Shown here piece by piece: positions 53,761 to 64,000 of a stretch of DNA of 64,000 nt. This DNA is from Pterois miles (lineage: Eukaryota; Chordata; Actinopteri; Perciformes; Scorpaenidae). The DNA is taken from positions 2,872,501-2,936,500 of the forward strand of contig CAMQGK010000048.1 of assembly GCA_947000775.1 (NCBI GenBank). The letters are read 5' to 3'. Each line of letters opens with the position of its first letter. The first letter of the stretch is position 1. The position numbers and the translations under genes are program-made. The notes below the pieces were generated by a model. It ran no database searches, had not been told where the DNA came from, and worked only from the letters and a program-made list of their open reading frames with translations.

Positions 53761-54489
53761 AAAGGGACCATCATGCACACAAAATTTTATATCTGTCAAA
53801 TGACTGTGTGATCATAGTGATGAACTATGGACTATATATAAAGATGGATGACATGACAGCTCCCTAAAAGTGAAGCCAAAACATCTAGATCGCCCTCTGG
53901 TGGCTGGCTGCAGTATAGGTATATATAGTGTATAAAACCCACCCCCTCCATGTTAGTGGATGGGACATGGGCTAAATTAGAAAGTAAAAGTGCACGTCAG
54001 ACCCATTTTTTTCAAAGATGGATTCTGTCATTTTAAGTGTCTTAATTTTTCTGATAAGTTCGGCTTTAATCAGTGATTTGAAGCTGTAAAAAGTGTAAAA
54101 AGCGGGTGAGATGTCATGATTGACATGCTCTGAGTCTCTCTCGCTGACAAGCTACAGCCACGCTTGGCTCTTTTGTTGTTGTATGTTGTAGAGACCAAAC
54201 CAGAGCAAAAAGAGGGTGAATATTGGACTTCCAGTCATCTGGTAGAAACAAACATGACTCAAAATGAATGCTAATGTTGCTCCATGTCTGCTTCATATGT
54301 AAATAAGTCAGTGTTTGCTAACATGTTAGCTGTATCACTAAGATGATAATATCATTAATATCACATAATACATATACACACATATTTAGGTATTTAGGTG
54401 CTAATTGTGTTGCTGCTGCTAATTTCAGTTTTCTGGGTGAATAGTGCACATTTAATACAGTTAATATTGTATGAAGGCTTTAAACCTGT

Positions 54490-54491
<2 letters not shown>

Positions 54492-54560
<69 letters not shown>
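54492..54560. repeat. (GA)n microsatellite
   Basis: About 34 GA units without interruption. Confidence 0.96.
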
Positions 54561-54666
54561 CAATTGGCGTGACGCCCACTGGCACCGTGCCCACATCTCC
54601 GGCTGCTGTGGAGCTCCGTGTCACAGCCAGGACTCCCTGCCAGAAGGGCTTTCCCCAGAATCACCT

Positions 54667-54669
<3 letters not shown>

Positions 54670-54718
<49 letters not shown>
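54670..54718. repeat. (CA)n microsatellite
   Basis: About 24 CA units. Confidence 0.96.
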
Positions 54719-54721
<3 letters not shown>

Positions 54722-55046
54722 CATGTTGCCCATGTGTTTAGTGTCAACATTTTGATAAAGCTCTGCCAAGCAAACAGTATGTCCTGGCTAATGGTTGGAC
54801 CTGGCAGTTTATTTTACTGCTTACCAACAAAGAGAACGACGTGTGCTCCAACTGGTGTTTATGTAAACATCATAAATATTATCTGTTGTGTACATGGAAA
54901 TGCAGAAGGCCTTTCAGGCCTTTGTAGGTACCTGAGTATTTCTAATACTTCTACTACATAGCACTACTTTATACTCTACATTTATCTGACAGTTATACTA
55001 AGTACTTACAAAACTTTTACGTAGTAAATGTATGATCAGTTTATAA

Positions 55047-55210
55047 AATGAACTTGCATTTATATAGTGCTTTTCTAGTCTCCTGCCCACTCAAAGTGCT
55101 TTACACTACATGTCATCATTCACCCATTCACTCACACATTCATACACTGATGGCAGAGGCTGCCATGGGAGGTGTCAGCCTGCCCATCAGGATGTAATCT
55201 AATACTCAGC
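55047..55210 (+). repeat. Dispersed teleost repeat
   Basis: TGCATTTATATAGTGCTTTT, CACTCAAAGTGCTTTACACT, CATTCACCCATTCACTCACA and GATGGCAGAGGCTGCCATGG form a familiar fish repeat. A diverged inverted fragment is at 19966-20030. Confidence 0.65.
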
Positions 55211-55322
55211 CAGGGCAGCAGTGGCTCACAGAGCAGTTAACTAACTATATCAGTGCTATGCATTGTTAGAGTTCAAACAATAAGGCCAATATTAATTTAT
55301 TTCACATTTTAATCTTTAATAA

Positions 55323-55617
55323 GGCGGCAGCACGGTGGTGAAGTGCTTAGCCTCACAGCAAGAGGGTCGCAGGTTCGAATCCGGCTTTGGGCTCTTCTGT
55401 GTGAAGTCTGCATGTTCTCCCGATGTTGGCGTGGATTTTCTCCGGGTTCTCCGGCTTCCTCCCACAGTCCAAAGACATGCAGGTTAATTGATGACTCTAA
55501 ATGTCCCGTAGGTGTGAATGTGAGCATGAATGGTTGTCTGTCTCTATGTGTCCTGCGATGGACTGGCATGATCCCCCCCTGCGACCCCTAACAGGAAAGA
55601 TAGATGGATGGATGGAT
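55323..55617 (+). mobile_element. tRNA-related SINE, nearly complete
   Basis: Starts GGCGGCAGCACGGTGGTGAA. It has an A-box-like stretch near 55338, a B-box GGTTCGAATCC at 55372-55382, body words GCATGTTCTCCCG and CAGTCCAAAGACATGCAGGT, and a (GATG)n tail at 55602-55617. The head to B-box spacing is tRNA-like. It has a truncated relative at 9470-9670. Confidence 0.8.
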
Positions 55618-56553
55618 CTCAAATAGCACCAAAATGCTGCTGATGATACATATAACGGTGGCTTCACACTAGATGTGGAAGCACCCTGAAGCGCTGCATT
55701 ATGTCTGTGCCCTTTCGGCACTCATGACAATGGCTGAGCAGTGCAGTGTTAACCTGGGAGAGACGCTGCCGTGGGTTGGGCTGGTGTTACCAGTGTTATC
55801 CACCGTAAGAGTGCAGTGCAGAGCAGCAACAGTTGGTTAGCTATGGGACACAACAGAGAGACTGACACGTACAAAAAGGCATGTCTGTCCTGGCTTTGTA
55901 GATGTAAGTGACTGTAAATGCCGAAGCTCATTTCCTGCTCAGTTAGACATCACTCCACTATATGTTTACATCACAAATATCTGCTATACCTGCTACCAAT
56001 GCTCTTTGCACCTTTAAAATAAAGAAGAAATGTATAAATAAATGTTAAATAATGTTCACCCTTACAAAGATTATTTTACACATAAACTTTCACATACGAT
56101 GTAGATCTTAAATTATTTAAGATATTTATTTGCCATTTAGCTATATTTTTAAAATGTTTTGAAAATGTAATTAAAAAAAAACAGATTCAGCTTTACACAT
56201 GTCTTCATATGTGAGGAATGGATCCAAGTTCACAAAACATGTTTATTTTTCACAATCTGTAAACTTTATTGTTTAGATTTGTGTAGAATAATAAATGCAT
56301 ACTGGATGTGATGGACAGAAAAAACATATTTTCTAATACGGCCTGTGAAAATAGTATATGACTGTACAAGAGGTAGAATGATATTGAATTCAGTTAACTC
56401 ATGTTTAGTGTGTATCTGTGAGGATGCTTTGACACACACCTACACACACATCCATCTTCCTATCATATTTCAGAGAATGCCCAAGCCAACGTGTTGATGA
56501 TGATAGGTGGTCGGTGAGAGAGTACAACCACCCACAGCTGTTTTCTTTACAAA

Positions 56554-56601
<48 letters not shown>

Positions 56602-59280
56602 TTGTATTTGTTTGTAGAAACAGTTAATTTTCTAATTAGTCTCCACCAAATCCCAGTCATCGTTAAAGGAAGGATGTGTGTTAGCCAGATGTCTCTCTCA
56701 ATCAAGAGAGGCCGACTGAAAGACAGGCAGAAATAGAGAGAGAGAAGTGATTATGATATGGATGATAATAAATGGCTATGATGATAATGATGATACTGAT
56801 TCTAGTTAGCATCTCTACTAACACTATACTATCTATCTGTGCTCTGCTAACGTTACCATACGAACATTTTTAATGTAGTTTACGTTTGTGGGTGATGCCT
56901 AACAGTGTTACACGCCCACGTTCACACTGGAAGAGCTGAAACTCGACTGCTTGTTTTGATAGGAGCCTCCTAAACGCGTGGCGTCGGTGGTGACCACAGC
57001 AGGAGACGGACGGCGGGAAACGACTAGAGAAAGAGGAGAAGATGAGGCTCCTAATGAGCGCAGGCTGATTTCTGGGTGTTTGAATTGGCATGTGGGAAAG
57101 AGAGAAGAGGAGGAGTGAGGGATGGAGGGTTGAAGGGATGAAGGAGGAGCAGAAGCACTGGTAGGGAGGAGGAGGATGAGGGGAGGAAGAAACAGAGCAG
57201 GAGGTCAAAAGAAGCCTGTTCGCACGAAAAGGCGTATTAATGCCACGATAATGAGCAAGGCATTTAGCGTGTAGTAAAAACGGCGGGTGGTAGGGGGGAG
57301 GATGGGTCCAACAAACACAACTTCTAACCAGTAAATGAGTTATGTCAGCGACATTTGTCCCATGTGGCGTGTTTTCTGTAGTTATGGTACATTGTGTTTC
57401 CGTATGTATTTTACGTCCAACCGTGACGTTTTTGCTAAGCCCAACTAAGTGGTTTTGTTGCCTCAGTTTAACTGTGGTTTTGTTTGCGTAGCGTACGAAT
57501 GACATGAAAAGCAGCGTGTGAATGACAAGCTAACAAATGGGTGCTCATGGCACGTGGAATGTCCATGTAATGTCGTGCTATTTACGTGACTTCCCGCGAG
57601 ACCGAGTTGTCAAAACAAAGGCAAAAACAAAAGGGGGACAATGAGTCGGTAAGGCAAAAGAATAGCTGTTCCTCATTATTTCTTTTATGTATTTTGGGCT
57701 AATTGTCAACAGTAGGAATTAATGTGGCCTGGAGTAGTGTTGATTTTAGCAGCTATTTTAGTCTTTGCACACTTTGTGTTTTTTGTCCAAAACTGTCACA
57801 TGTCAGTCACATTTACACATTGACTTTTGGAAGAGGTTCAGTTTTCTGCCTTCTTTCAATCTATCAAAAGGCTATTTGACCATATAGATCATACAGTAAT
57901 AAATACTGCTAATAAAAAGAACACAGAGATGTGTAATTTAAAGACAGACTGTGGCAGGTGATTGCAGAACAGCTTGAGATCGGGGATGGCCGCAAAACAA
58001 AGGCTGTAGTAAAGATTAGACAGCAGTGATTGTCTCTCTGCAGCTACAGGTAGCTTCTTGTTAATGTCGCTCATTGATTTTCCCCATTTAGGACTATCGC
58101 TATCCGTCGCACCCACATAATTTATTCATTTTTTCTTCTATTGCAAATTTTTGCAATGAATAAAATAATAAAGTGCATCAGACTCAGTGTGCAAGGTTTC
58201 TGTAAATAACGTTTTTTATCTGAAGATGGATTAAAAAATACATGTTGGATGTTGATATAGTCACAGTTTTTAATGACGGCGTCGTCTTATATCGTCTCAT
58301 CTTAGTCATGGGCAAAAGGTTGCTGATGTACGTATTTTGTTATAGTTTTTAGTATAATGTAGTTTTAAGCCAACCATGTTGTTTTTTCCTAAACCTAACT
58401 ATAGTGGTTTTGTTGCCTAATCCTAAAGTGACACCAAGGTAACTACAGTTGTTTCGATGCTGAAAATAAAGTGATGCCAAGGGGTGCAACAAAGCAGCGG
58501 TATGTGATGAGTTGGGATGAGAATGTGAGTTTACTGATGTTTAAGGACTGAACGTCATACCAGCTAGCTGCTCGCTTCTACAATGAAACTGCCTTTTTGA
58601 AAACTGCCATCCATGGCAGGATGTGCTATTGGAGGTTTTAATCTTTGTGAGTTTAAGTTAAACAAAGATGAATTTGTTAGCATATAAAAAACTACAGCTC
58701 CCATGAATATTTACCATTATGTGTGCTGTTTCCCTGTGTGCATGAGTTTTTACGTGTGTGCTTAGGTCGAGATTAGCCATCTTGTGCTTTAATGAGGGAA
58801 GTATTCAGTAGGCAGTCAGTTGTTGCATGTTCGTGTGTGTGTTTGCATGTCTGGGTGTGTGTCCTTCATTCCCAGTGTCGAACAGGCAGTGTGGACTCAG
58901 TGTCACCCCCGACAACCTGGCTGACCCCTGCATCCTCCTCACCAGCCCAACACAGCACACACACATGCACACCCACGCATGCATGCACGCATGTGCACAT
59001 ACACATGCACACACACTGGACTATAGTTTTTTACCATCATTCTGTGCTTTTGAATTGTCCTGTGTTCACATTTTTTTTGTCTCACAGTACAAACATCTGT
59101 GTGTTGATGCGGTTTCACAAGATTAACTATTGATACAGTATATTGGCTGATGCCTTTGGTTACACCATCAATGGGCTTCTCTGGATGACTGATGCTTATT
59201 GGCTGACTGCGCTCAGATCATTTTGTTTCGGAGATATGAAGAAGTGTCCTGAAGCAGAAGTTTGTCCCCTTCATTCTTTT
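55618..59280. other. Non-coding DNA
   Basis: No exon recognised. Contains (AG)n at 56561-56599 and purine-rich 57040-57200, which gives a spurious 211-residue frame on the minus strand. Two diverged copies of one repeat lie near 57410-57500 and 58360-58450 (CTAA-CC-AACTA..GTGGTTTTGTTGCCT). ACTACAGCTCCCATGAAT occurs at 58691-58708. Confidence 0.4.
56561..56599. repeat. (AG)n microsatellite
   Basis: About 19 AG units. Confidence 0.95.
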
Positions 59281-59700
59281 TAAGGGGACATATTCTGCTC
59301 ATTTCCAGGTTCATACTTGTATTTTGAGTTTCTACTAGAACATGTTTACATGCTTTAATGTTCAAAAAACACACTACTCTCCTCATCCTGTCTGTCCGAA
59401 TACACCTGTAATTGCTGTCTGTCTGAAACGCCTGTCTCTTTAAGACCCCCTCCTGAAAAAGCCGTCTGATTGGCCTGCAAGAAAAACATGGTGTACCTGA
59501 ATAAAGGTAGCTCTCAAGCTGTGGGCGGTATATTCTAATGATATGAAGGGGAGCCACATCTGATTGGCTTGTTGAATCACATGTTTACCGACATGAAGAG
59601 CCTACAAAAAAACTGACTGCATTGTCTAATTTCACAGTTTGTAGTTTGGTAGGATCTCCAGATACCAAGGTGGATGTGCACAAGTACTGAGAAAGGGAGT
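59281..59700 (+). repeat. Dispersed teleost repeat
   Basis: AAGGGGACATATTCTGCTCA, GTTTCTACTAGAACATGTTT and CTGTCTCTTTAAGACCCCCT with GATTGGC words match a frequent fish repeat recalled from other genomes. The right end is not resolved. A SINE tail (AGATAAGATGAACCTTTATT) follows at 59711-59757. Confidence 0.55.
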
Positions 59701-60094
59701 TGTTCCTGATATAAGATAAGATGAACCTTTATTAATCCCCGTAGGGAAATTCAGTTTTTACGTCTCCTGTTATGATGATGTATTTGTATGATGTGTTTGG
59801 TAAAGTGCTCACTGAGTTGTAGGGTTTTTGCTGAGCACTCACCATTATGGAGTTTTACATCTTGTCATTGGATTTTCTGTTGATTACATTTTGTAGGTGA
59901 GGGCTTTTTATATGCTCAGCTGCTACTTCTGCCAACTACCCAGTTATTGTCTGTCATGTTATTTATTGTGTCATGCACATACAGTTGTCCAGCCCACATG
60001 GATTCATCAGTAGTGCAACACTTGTACAGTGCAAACAAAGACCTTTGCTTATACTTCCAGGCTCTGCTTCCTGAAACAGGACTCTAGCAATGTG

Positions 60095-60350
60095 GTTCAA
60101 GGAATGGCAATGTTGGTCAGTTGGTCAGAATATTGTACAGACATTGTGTTGGTCTCCAGATGATGAGTCCTACTGACTTTGGTGATTCCCTGACTTTTAA
60201 TGCAGTACCATCGTGGTCAAGATTTTAATTTGTCCAAATACCTGTGAAACTAATGACATTCCCCTCAGCCTCAGCTGCACTTTGTGTTTAGTGCTTATTA
60301 GCAAACGTTAGTATGCTAACAGACCAATCTAAAATGGCAAACCCAATGAC
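60095..60350 (+). repeat. Dispersed teleost repeat
   Basis: ATTGTACAGACATTGTGTTG, GATGAGTCCTACTGACTTTG, GTGATTCCCTGACTTTTA and CCTCAGCTGCACTTTGTGTT with TTAGCAAACGTTAG follow the order of a very common fish repeat. Confidence 0.6.
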
Positions 60351-62293
60351 AACGTTCGGTTCTGAACAGTAAAGTCAGTACAGAAGTGTCTTAAACTGTT
60401 GTTTCGTCCATTGGTTGCAAAAAGAACTCTGATTGTATAGAAGACTATTAGAAAATAATCCTACTTCTCACTGATTTGTCAGTGTTTTTGTCAGACTGTT
60501 TGTCATTATTGTGTGTCAAACATGAAATGTCAGGTGATTAAAGCCTTTGAGTGAGTGTAAAGCCAGTAACAGTTAAGGGAAATTTACGTCCTTTTTATTG
60601 TCACACAGCAGCCGGATGAAGTCAGGAGAAGTAGGCAGTGCAGTAGTGAAGGTGTTCCTCGGTGACAGTTAGATGAGCCCTGCCTTCTTCCCCACAGCCA
60701 GACCACAGCCGGGGCTATCTTTAGCCAGGACACCAGGGCAGCGCTGCTGGTTTTATGGCCACATCCCGGCTCAATGTGGCTGGGACTAACTGTCGGGATG
60801 GGTGAGGGTTTGGCTTGGCAGAGCGGAGCTCTGGTTGGGGGGGACTCTTCCTCTCGCCCTCCACCCCTCTATTCCTCCTTCCTCCATGTGTAGAGCTTCA
60901 CCCTGGTCACAGTCAGGAGAGGAACTGAAACCTGGGGGAGGAGATGGGGGAGGACAGAGACAGAGAGAGAGAGAGGGAGAGAGAGAGGGGGGGGCGAACA
61001 CTGATGAAATAGATGAGGGTTTGAGCCGCTACAGACCTCTCACTCTGCTGCCTCTCCAGGTCTAATGATAATTCCCTGCCAAGTCGTTCAGTTACATCAC
61101 ATAATAATGACAGAGCCTTCACTCATTATCATCATTCTTACTGGTTACAAATGCTTATCTCCAAATGACTGCTCAGTTGCTCATTGCTCGTAATTTTTAG
61201 TCTCTGGGAACAAATTAATTTTATTGCACTTACATATTTATTGCAGTGCATTGAACTGGTAAAGAAAAGCTGAAGTAAGCTTAGTAAGTAAGCAGTAAGT
61301 TTAAGTACATGAAAACATTGAAATGAAAATGTTCATCAGGGGAAAATGACATTCACTGGTTCCTGCTTCTAAATATGTGAGGATGTGCTGCTTTTCTCAG
61401 TTTTGTATCATACAAAAGGAAATATATTTAATTTTGGTTGAACAAATGCAACATAAAATGTCACCTTGGGCTCGGGGAATTGTTTTTTTACAGACTAAGC
61501 GAGTAATCAGGACACACCTGTGATCCATCAGTTCAGGTATTTGATGCAGCAGATCTGCTCTCTAAATTATGGCTACAATTAACAATAATGCACTGATATT
61601 TTTTCATCTTTTTTAGATGAATCCATGGATCCATTAAACAGTCTATAAACTAAACTAAACTAAGCTACAATATAAAACGGAGAAAAGCAGCAAATCCTCC
61701 CATTTAAAAAACAGAAATGGCTGATTGATAATTGAACTTCATGATACTCTTGATTCATGATACCCCACTCTTCATCTCAGCCTAACTCTGCTGCTTCGGC
61801 TGCTTTGACCTGACTTACTGAAGCTTTCACCCACTCTCTTAATCTTCATCTAGCTGCTTCTATCACTCTGTATTTCCTTTTGTAAACTCCCCCCTTTGGC
61901 ACACTCCCCCTCCAGGTCCATCTGAATTTTCATGTTTCATACTGACAATTGATTTCATCTTTATTACCTCCTTGAGCCGTGGAGGTTCTGTTTTCACCGA
62001 CTTCAAGACTGTTAAGTAATTCATTAATTAATGATAATTGCCACAAAATCAGAAGCAGATGTGTTATTATAAAATCCTGCATAACATTTCTAATTAAAGA
62101 TTTCATCCTAAAAACAAATGGCTCCTTATGATCCAAAATTATGAAAAAAACAATACGGCACCTCTGAACCTCTGAAGAAAAAGATTTAAGTACGCTTGAT
62201 TTAAAAGTTTTAAAACAAAAAAAAATAAATCACCATGCTAGGAAGCACTGGGCATTTTGCTTTATACAACATGTATAACACGTGCTGTTACAC

Positions 62294-62294
62294 A

Positions 62295-62333
<39 letters not shown>

Positions 62334-62346
62334 CCCCACGCACGCA

Positions 62347-62378
<32 letters not shown>

Positions 62379-62388
62379 CACACACACT
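62294..62388. repeat. Compound (CACG)n(CA)n microsatellite
   Basis: About 17 CACG units with one CCCC interruption near 62333, then about 11 CA units. The His/Ala/Arg/Thr frames across it are artefacts. Confidence 0.95.
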
Positions 62389-63697
62389 CCAACCCCCCTC
62401 CCCTCCAGCGTGGCTGGGCTGTTGTCACCTAAGCTCCGGACGGTGAACTCACTTTCTATATTTAGTGTGTTTGTACTGTATAGTTTAGTCAAGCGGTCTC
62501 TGTAGCAGCAGTGTCCTGCTACATGGATCGTGGTTCTACAGAGACTATTAGCCTGTTCTGGTCTGGCCTGGTTTGGTCCTGCATTGTGCCATCAACACCA
62601 CAAAGAATCTGACAAACCCTGAAACCTTTCTCACATGTTAGCCATGGCTGCGGCAGGCAGTGAATGGGTTAATACCAGTCACTCAGCATGCGGGAGCTGT
62701 GGCGGGCGGGCGGGCAGGCAGTGCAGAGGCTGACCTCTGACCCCTTAGGAAAGGAATGTGGAAGCTCTTTCATCCAGGACAGAAACCAAAGACACCCGGG
62801 CGGTTGGAAAGTGGCGGTTCAATTCTGCCTTCAATGTTTTTGATTAGGAGAAGTAAGCGGAGGTTCGACGTGAATGTGCTGTGGAGGTTCGTTCCAGCGC
62901 CTTCTGCCATTTTGGAACGAAGCTCCATCCTGTAGCAGCGTGTTTCGTCTCTGCGATCACAGTCAGTGACAGCGAAGACTGATAAGTGGTTGGAAATGGC
63001 TGCAGTTGTGCGAGCGGAAAACCCAGGTTATGAAGCACTGTGTGCTCTGACCTATAACCTACTACCTGTGTAGTACATTTTAAGTTGTGTAACAAACAAA
63101 CTGGTCATTACCTATTCCTGACATGTAAGGCTTTTTTCATTATCAATTAGTCTGTTCAATTATTCAATTAGCAAAATGGTTGTCGATCATTTTTTTATCG
63201 ACTGACGGCTCAAAACAAACATGACACACCAGGAAGGCAATGGGAAAGGAGTCTATTGCCCATTTTTTGTGGGGTTTTCTGTGTTTAAAAGATAAAATGA
63301 GGCAGAGTCAGGTGGTCGTCTGGGGATGGCCGGTAGACGAGTAGAAGCCTGTAATCTAACAGCATATGCTGCTCTTAGGACTGAGTGCTACAGGACCAGC
63401 ACAGAGAAACATGTAGTAGTTAACCAGACTTATACCTTAACACAGGACGGTTCCTAATGGGGTGAAATGACCTGGAAGTATCACAGTAGCAGCCATGATG
63501 AGAGCTATTTGAATCCTGTTAAGAAAAGGTGCTTCAGTGCTTCCTTTCTTATCTCCTATAGCAGAGGATGCACAAGGAAAGGAAAGGAGATAATGCCGTC
63601 CCACAATTCCTTGCGGCCACAACGTTGACGCACCATTTGGCGGTTCATGAAAACTAACAACATACCTTTTCAATTCATTTTATTTTTAATTAAGTAA

Positions 63698-63699
<2 letters not shown>

Positions 63700-63731
<32 letters not shown>
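63700..63731. repeat. (AAT)n microsatellite
   Basis: About ten AAT units. Confidence 0.94.
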
Positions 63732-63734
<3 letters not shown>

Positions 63735-64000
63735 GAAATTGGGGCACTCACACCTTCCCACGTGTCGAGGGTGCTGGCAGAAATCCGGTGGAAGTGGGCC
63801 GGCGCAGTGAAACCAGAACTTTGCTGAGTGCAGTGATGCCTCCTACCAGAGTATGTGACGAACTGCTCGTGAGTTCTGGAAGGGGGTGGGGCTTAAGTGT
63901 AAGGGATAACCTTCACCAATGAAACGGGCAATCTCCGCTGAGTGCAAGAGTCTAAGAAAAACGCTTTATGAGTTATGGATGGGGCGTGACTAATGTGTAG

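Larger units (their letters stand above)
53961..55040. other. Non-coding DNA with two long microsatellites
   Basis: (GA)n at 54492-54560 and (CA)n at 54670-54718 flank a 110-bp GC-rich spacer. The 187-residue open frame across them is made mostly of repeat-encoded residues. Nothing else is supported. Confidence 0.45.
60351..64000. other. Non-coding DNA
   Basis: No exon recognised. GC-richer non-coding stretches occur at 60660-61050 (with a GAGAGA tract at 60960-60990) and 62640-62830. There is a (CACG)n(CA)n repeat at 62294-62388 and (AAT)n at 63700-63731. Fragments of AT-rich MITEs appear near 61690 and 63140. Confidence 0.4.

Noticed and set aside
54398..54961. 187-residue plus-strand frame with Glu-Arg and His-Thr runs
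   Set aside because: Encoded by the (GA)n and (CA)n microsatellites; the remaining parts show no similarity I recognise.
56870..57505. 211-residue minus-strand frame
   Set aside because: Lies over a purine-rich tract and an old repeat; Pro/Ser/His composition, no domain, no splice signals.
58691..58708. ZNF143-like ACTACAGCTCCCATGAAT as a promoter
   Set aside because: Isolated, in AT-rich repeat-laden DNA without CpG enrichment or an exon; such words also occur inside common repeats.

Overview
The window is vertebrate nuclear DNA, almost certainly from a ray-finned (teleost) fish. Coding sequence is sparse and split by GT-AG introns. Both recognisable genes are vertebrate orthologues with fish-like sequence. 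The rest is packed with CA/GA/TA microsatellites, tRNA-derived SINEs, small foldback DNA transposons and a non-LTR retrotransposon typical of teleost genomes. The species cannot be named from the sequence alone.

Layout. (1) Positions 1-12422, minus strand: kif3b, the motor subunit of heterotrimeric kinesin-2. Eight coding exons give a 760-residue protein, with one further upstream splice acceptor implying a non-coding first exon. (2) 12423-13840: the short kif3b/pofut1 intergenic gap. It holds a 29-bp minisatellite of about ten copies, each carrying a CCAAT box and a ZNF143-like half motif. (3) 13841-20865, minus strand: pofut1, protein O-fucosyltransferase 1. Seven coding exons give a 395-residue protein with a KDEL-like C-terminus. 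A ZNF143-type site lies directly upstream of its ATG. The POFUT1-KIF3B tandem order is also the order I recall for human 20q11. (4) 20900-29500: no coding sequence; microsatellites and AT-rich DNA. (5) 29525-31800: a roughly 1.37-kb G-rich array of 9-bp units running into a CpG-rich block with a CRE. This is probably the promoter and first exon(s) of an unidentified plus-strand gene. (6) 31800-64000: no recognisable exon. It contains many dispersed repeats, including a 5'-truncated L1-type retrotransposon at 50950-53057 with a target-site duplication.

Functionally, kif3b and pofut1 are independent housekeeping genes: ciliary/intraflagellar motor, and ER modification of Notch EGF repeats. Both can be rebuilt across all splice junctions with frame preserved. 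The most interesting non-coding signals are the two promoter-proximal tandem arrays, a MITE whose end lies at branch-point distance from a pofut1 splice acceptor, and several foldback or nested transposons. No CRISPR, operon or RNA gene was found. The window's many other open frames are short, unspliced and without recognisable domains, or are by-products of repeats.
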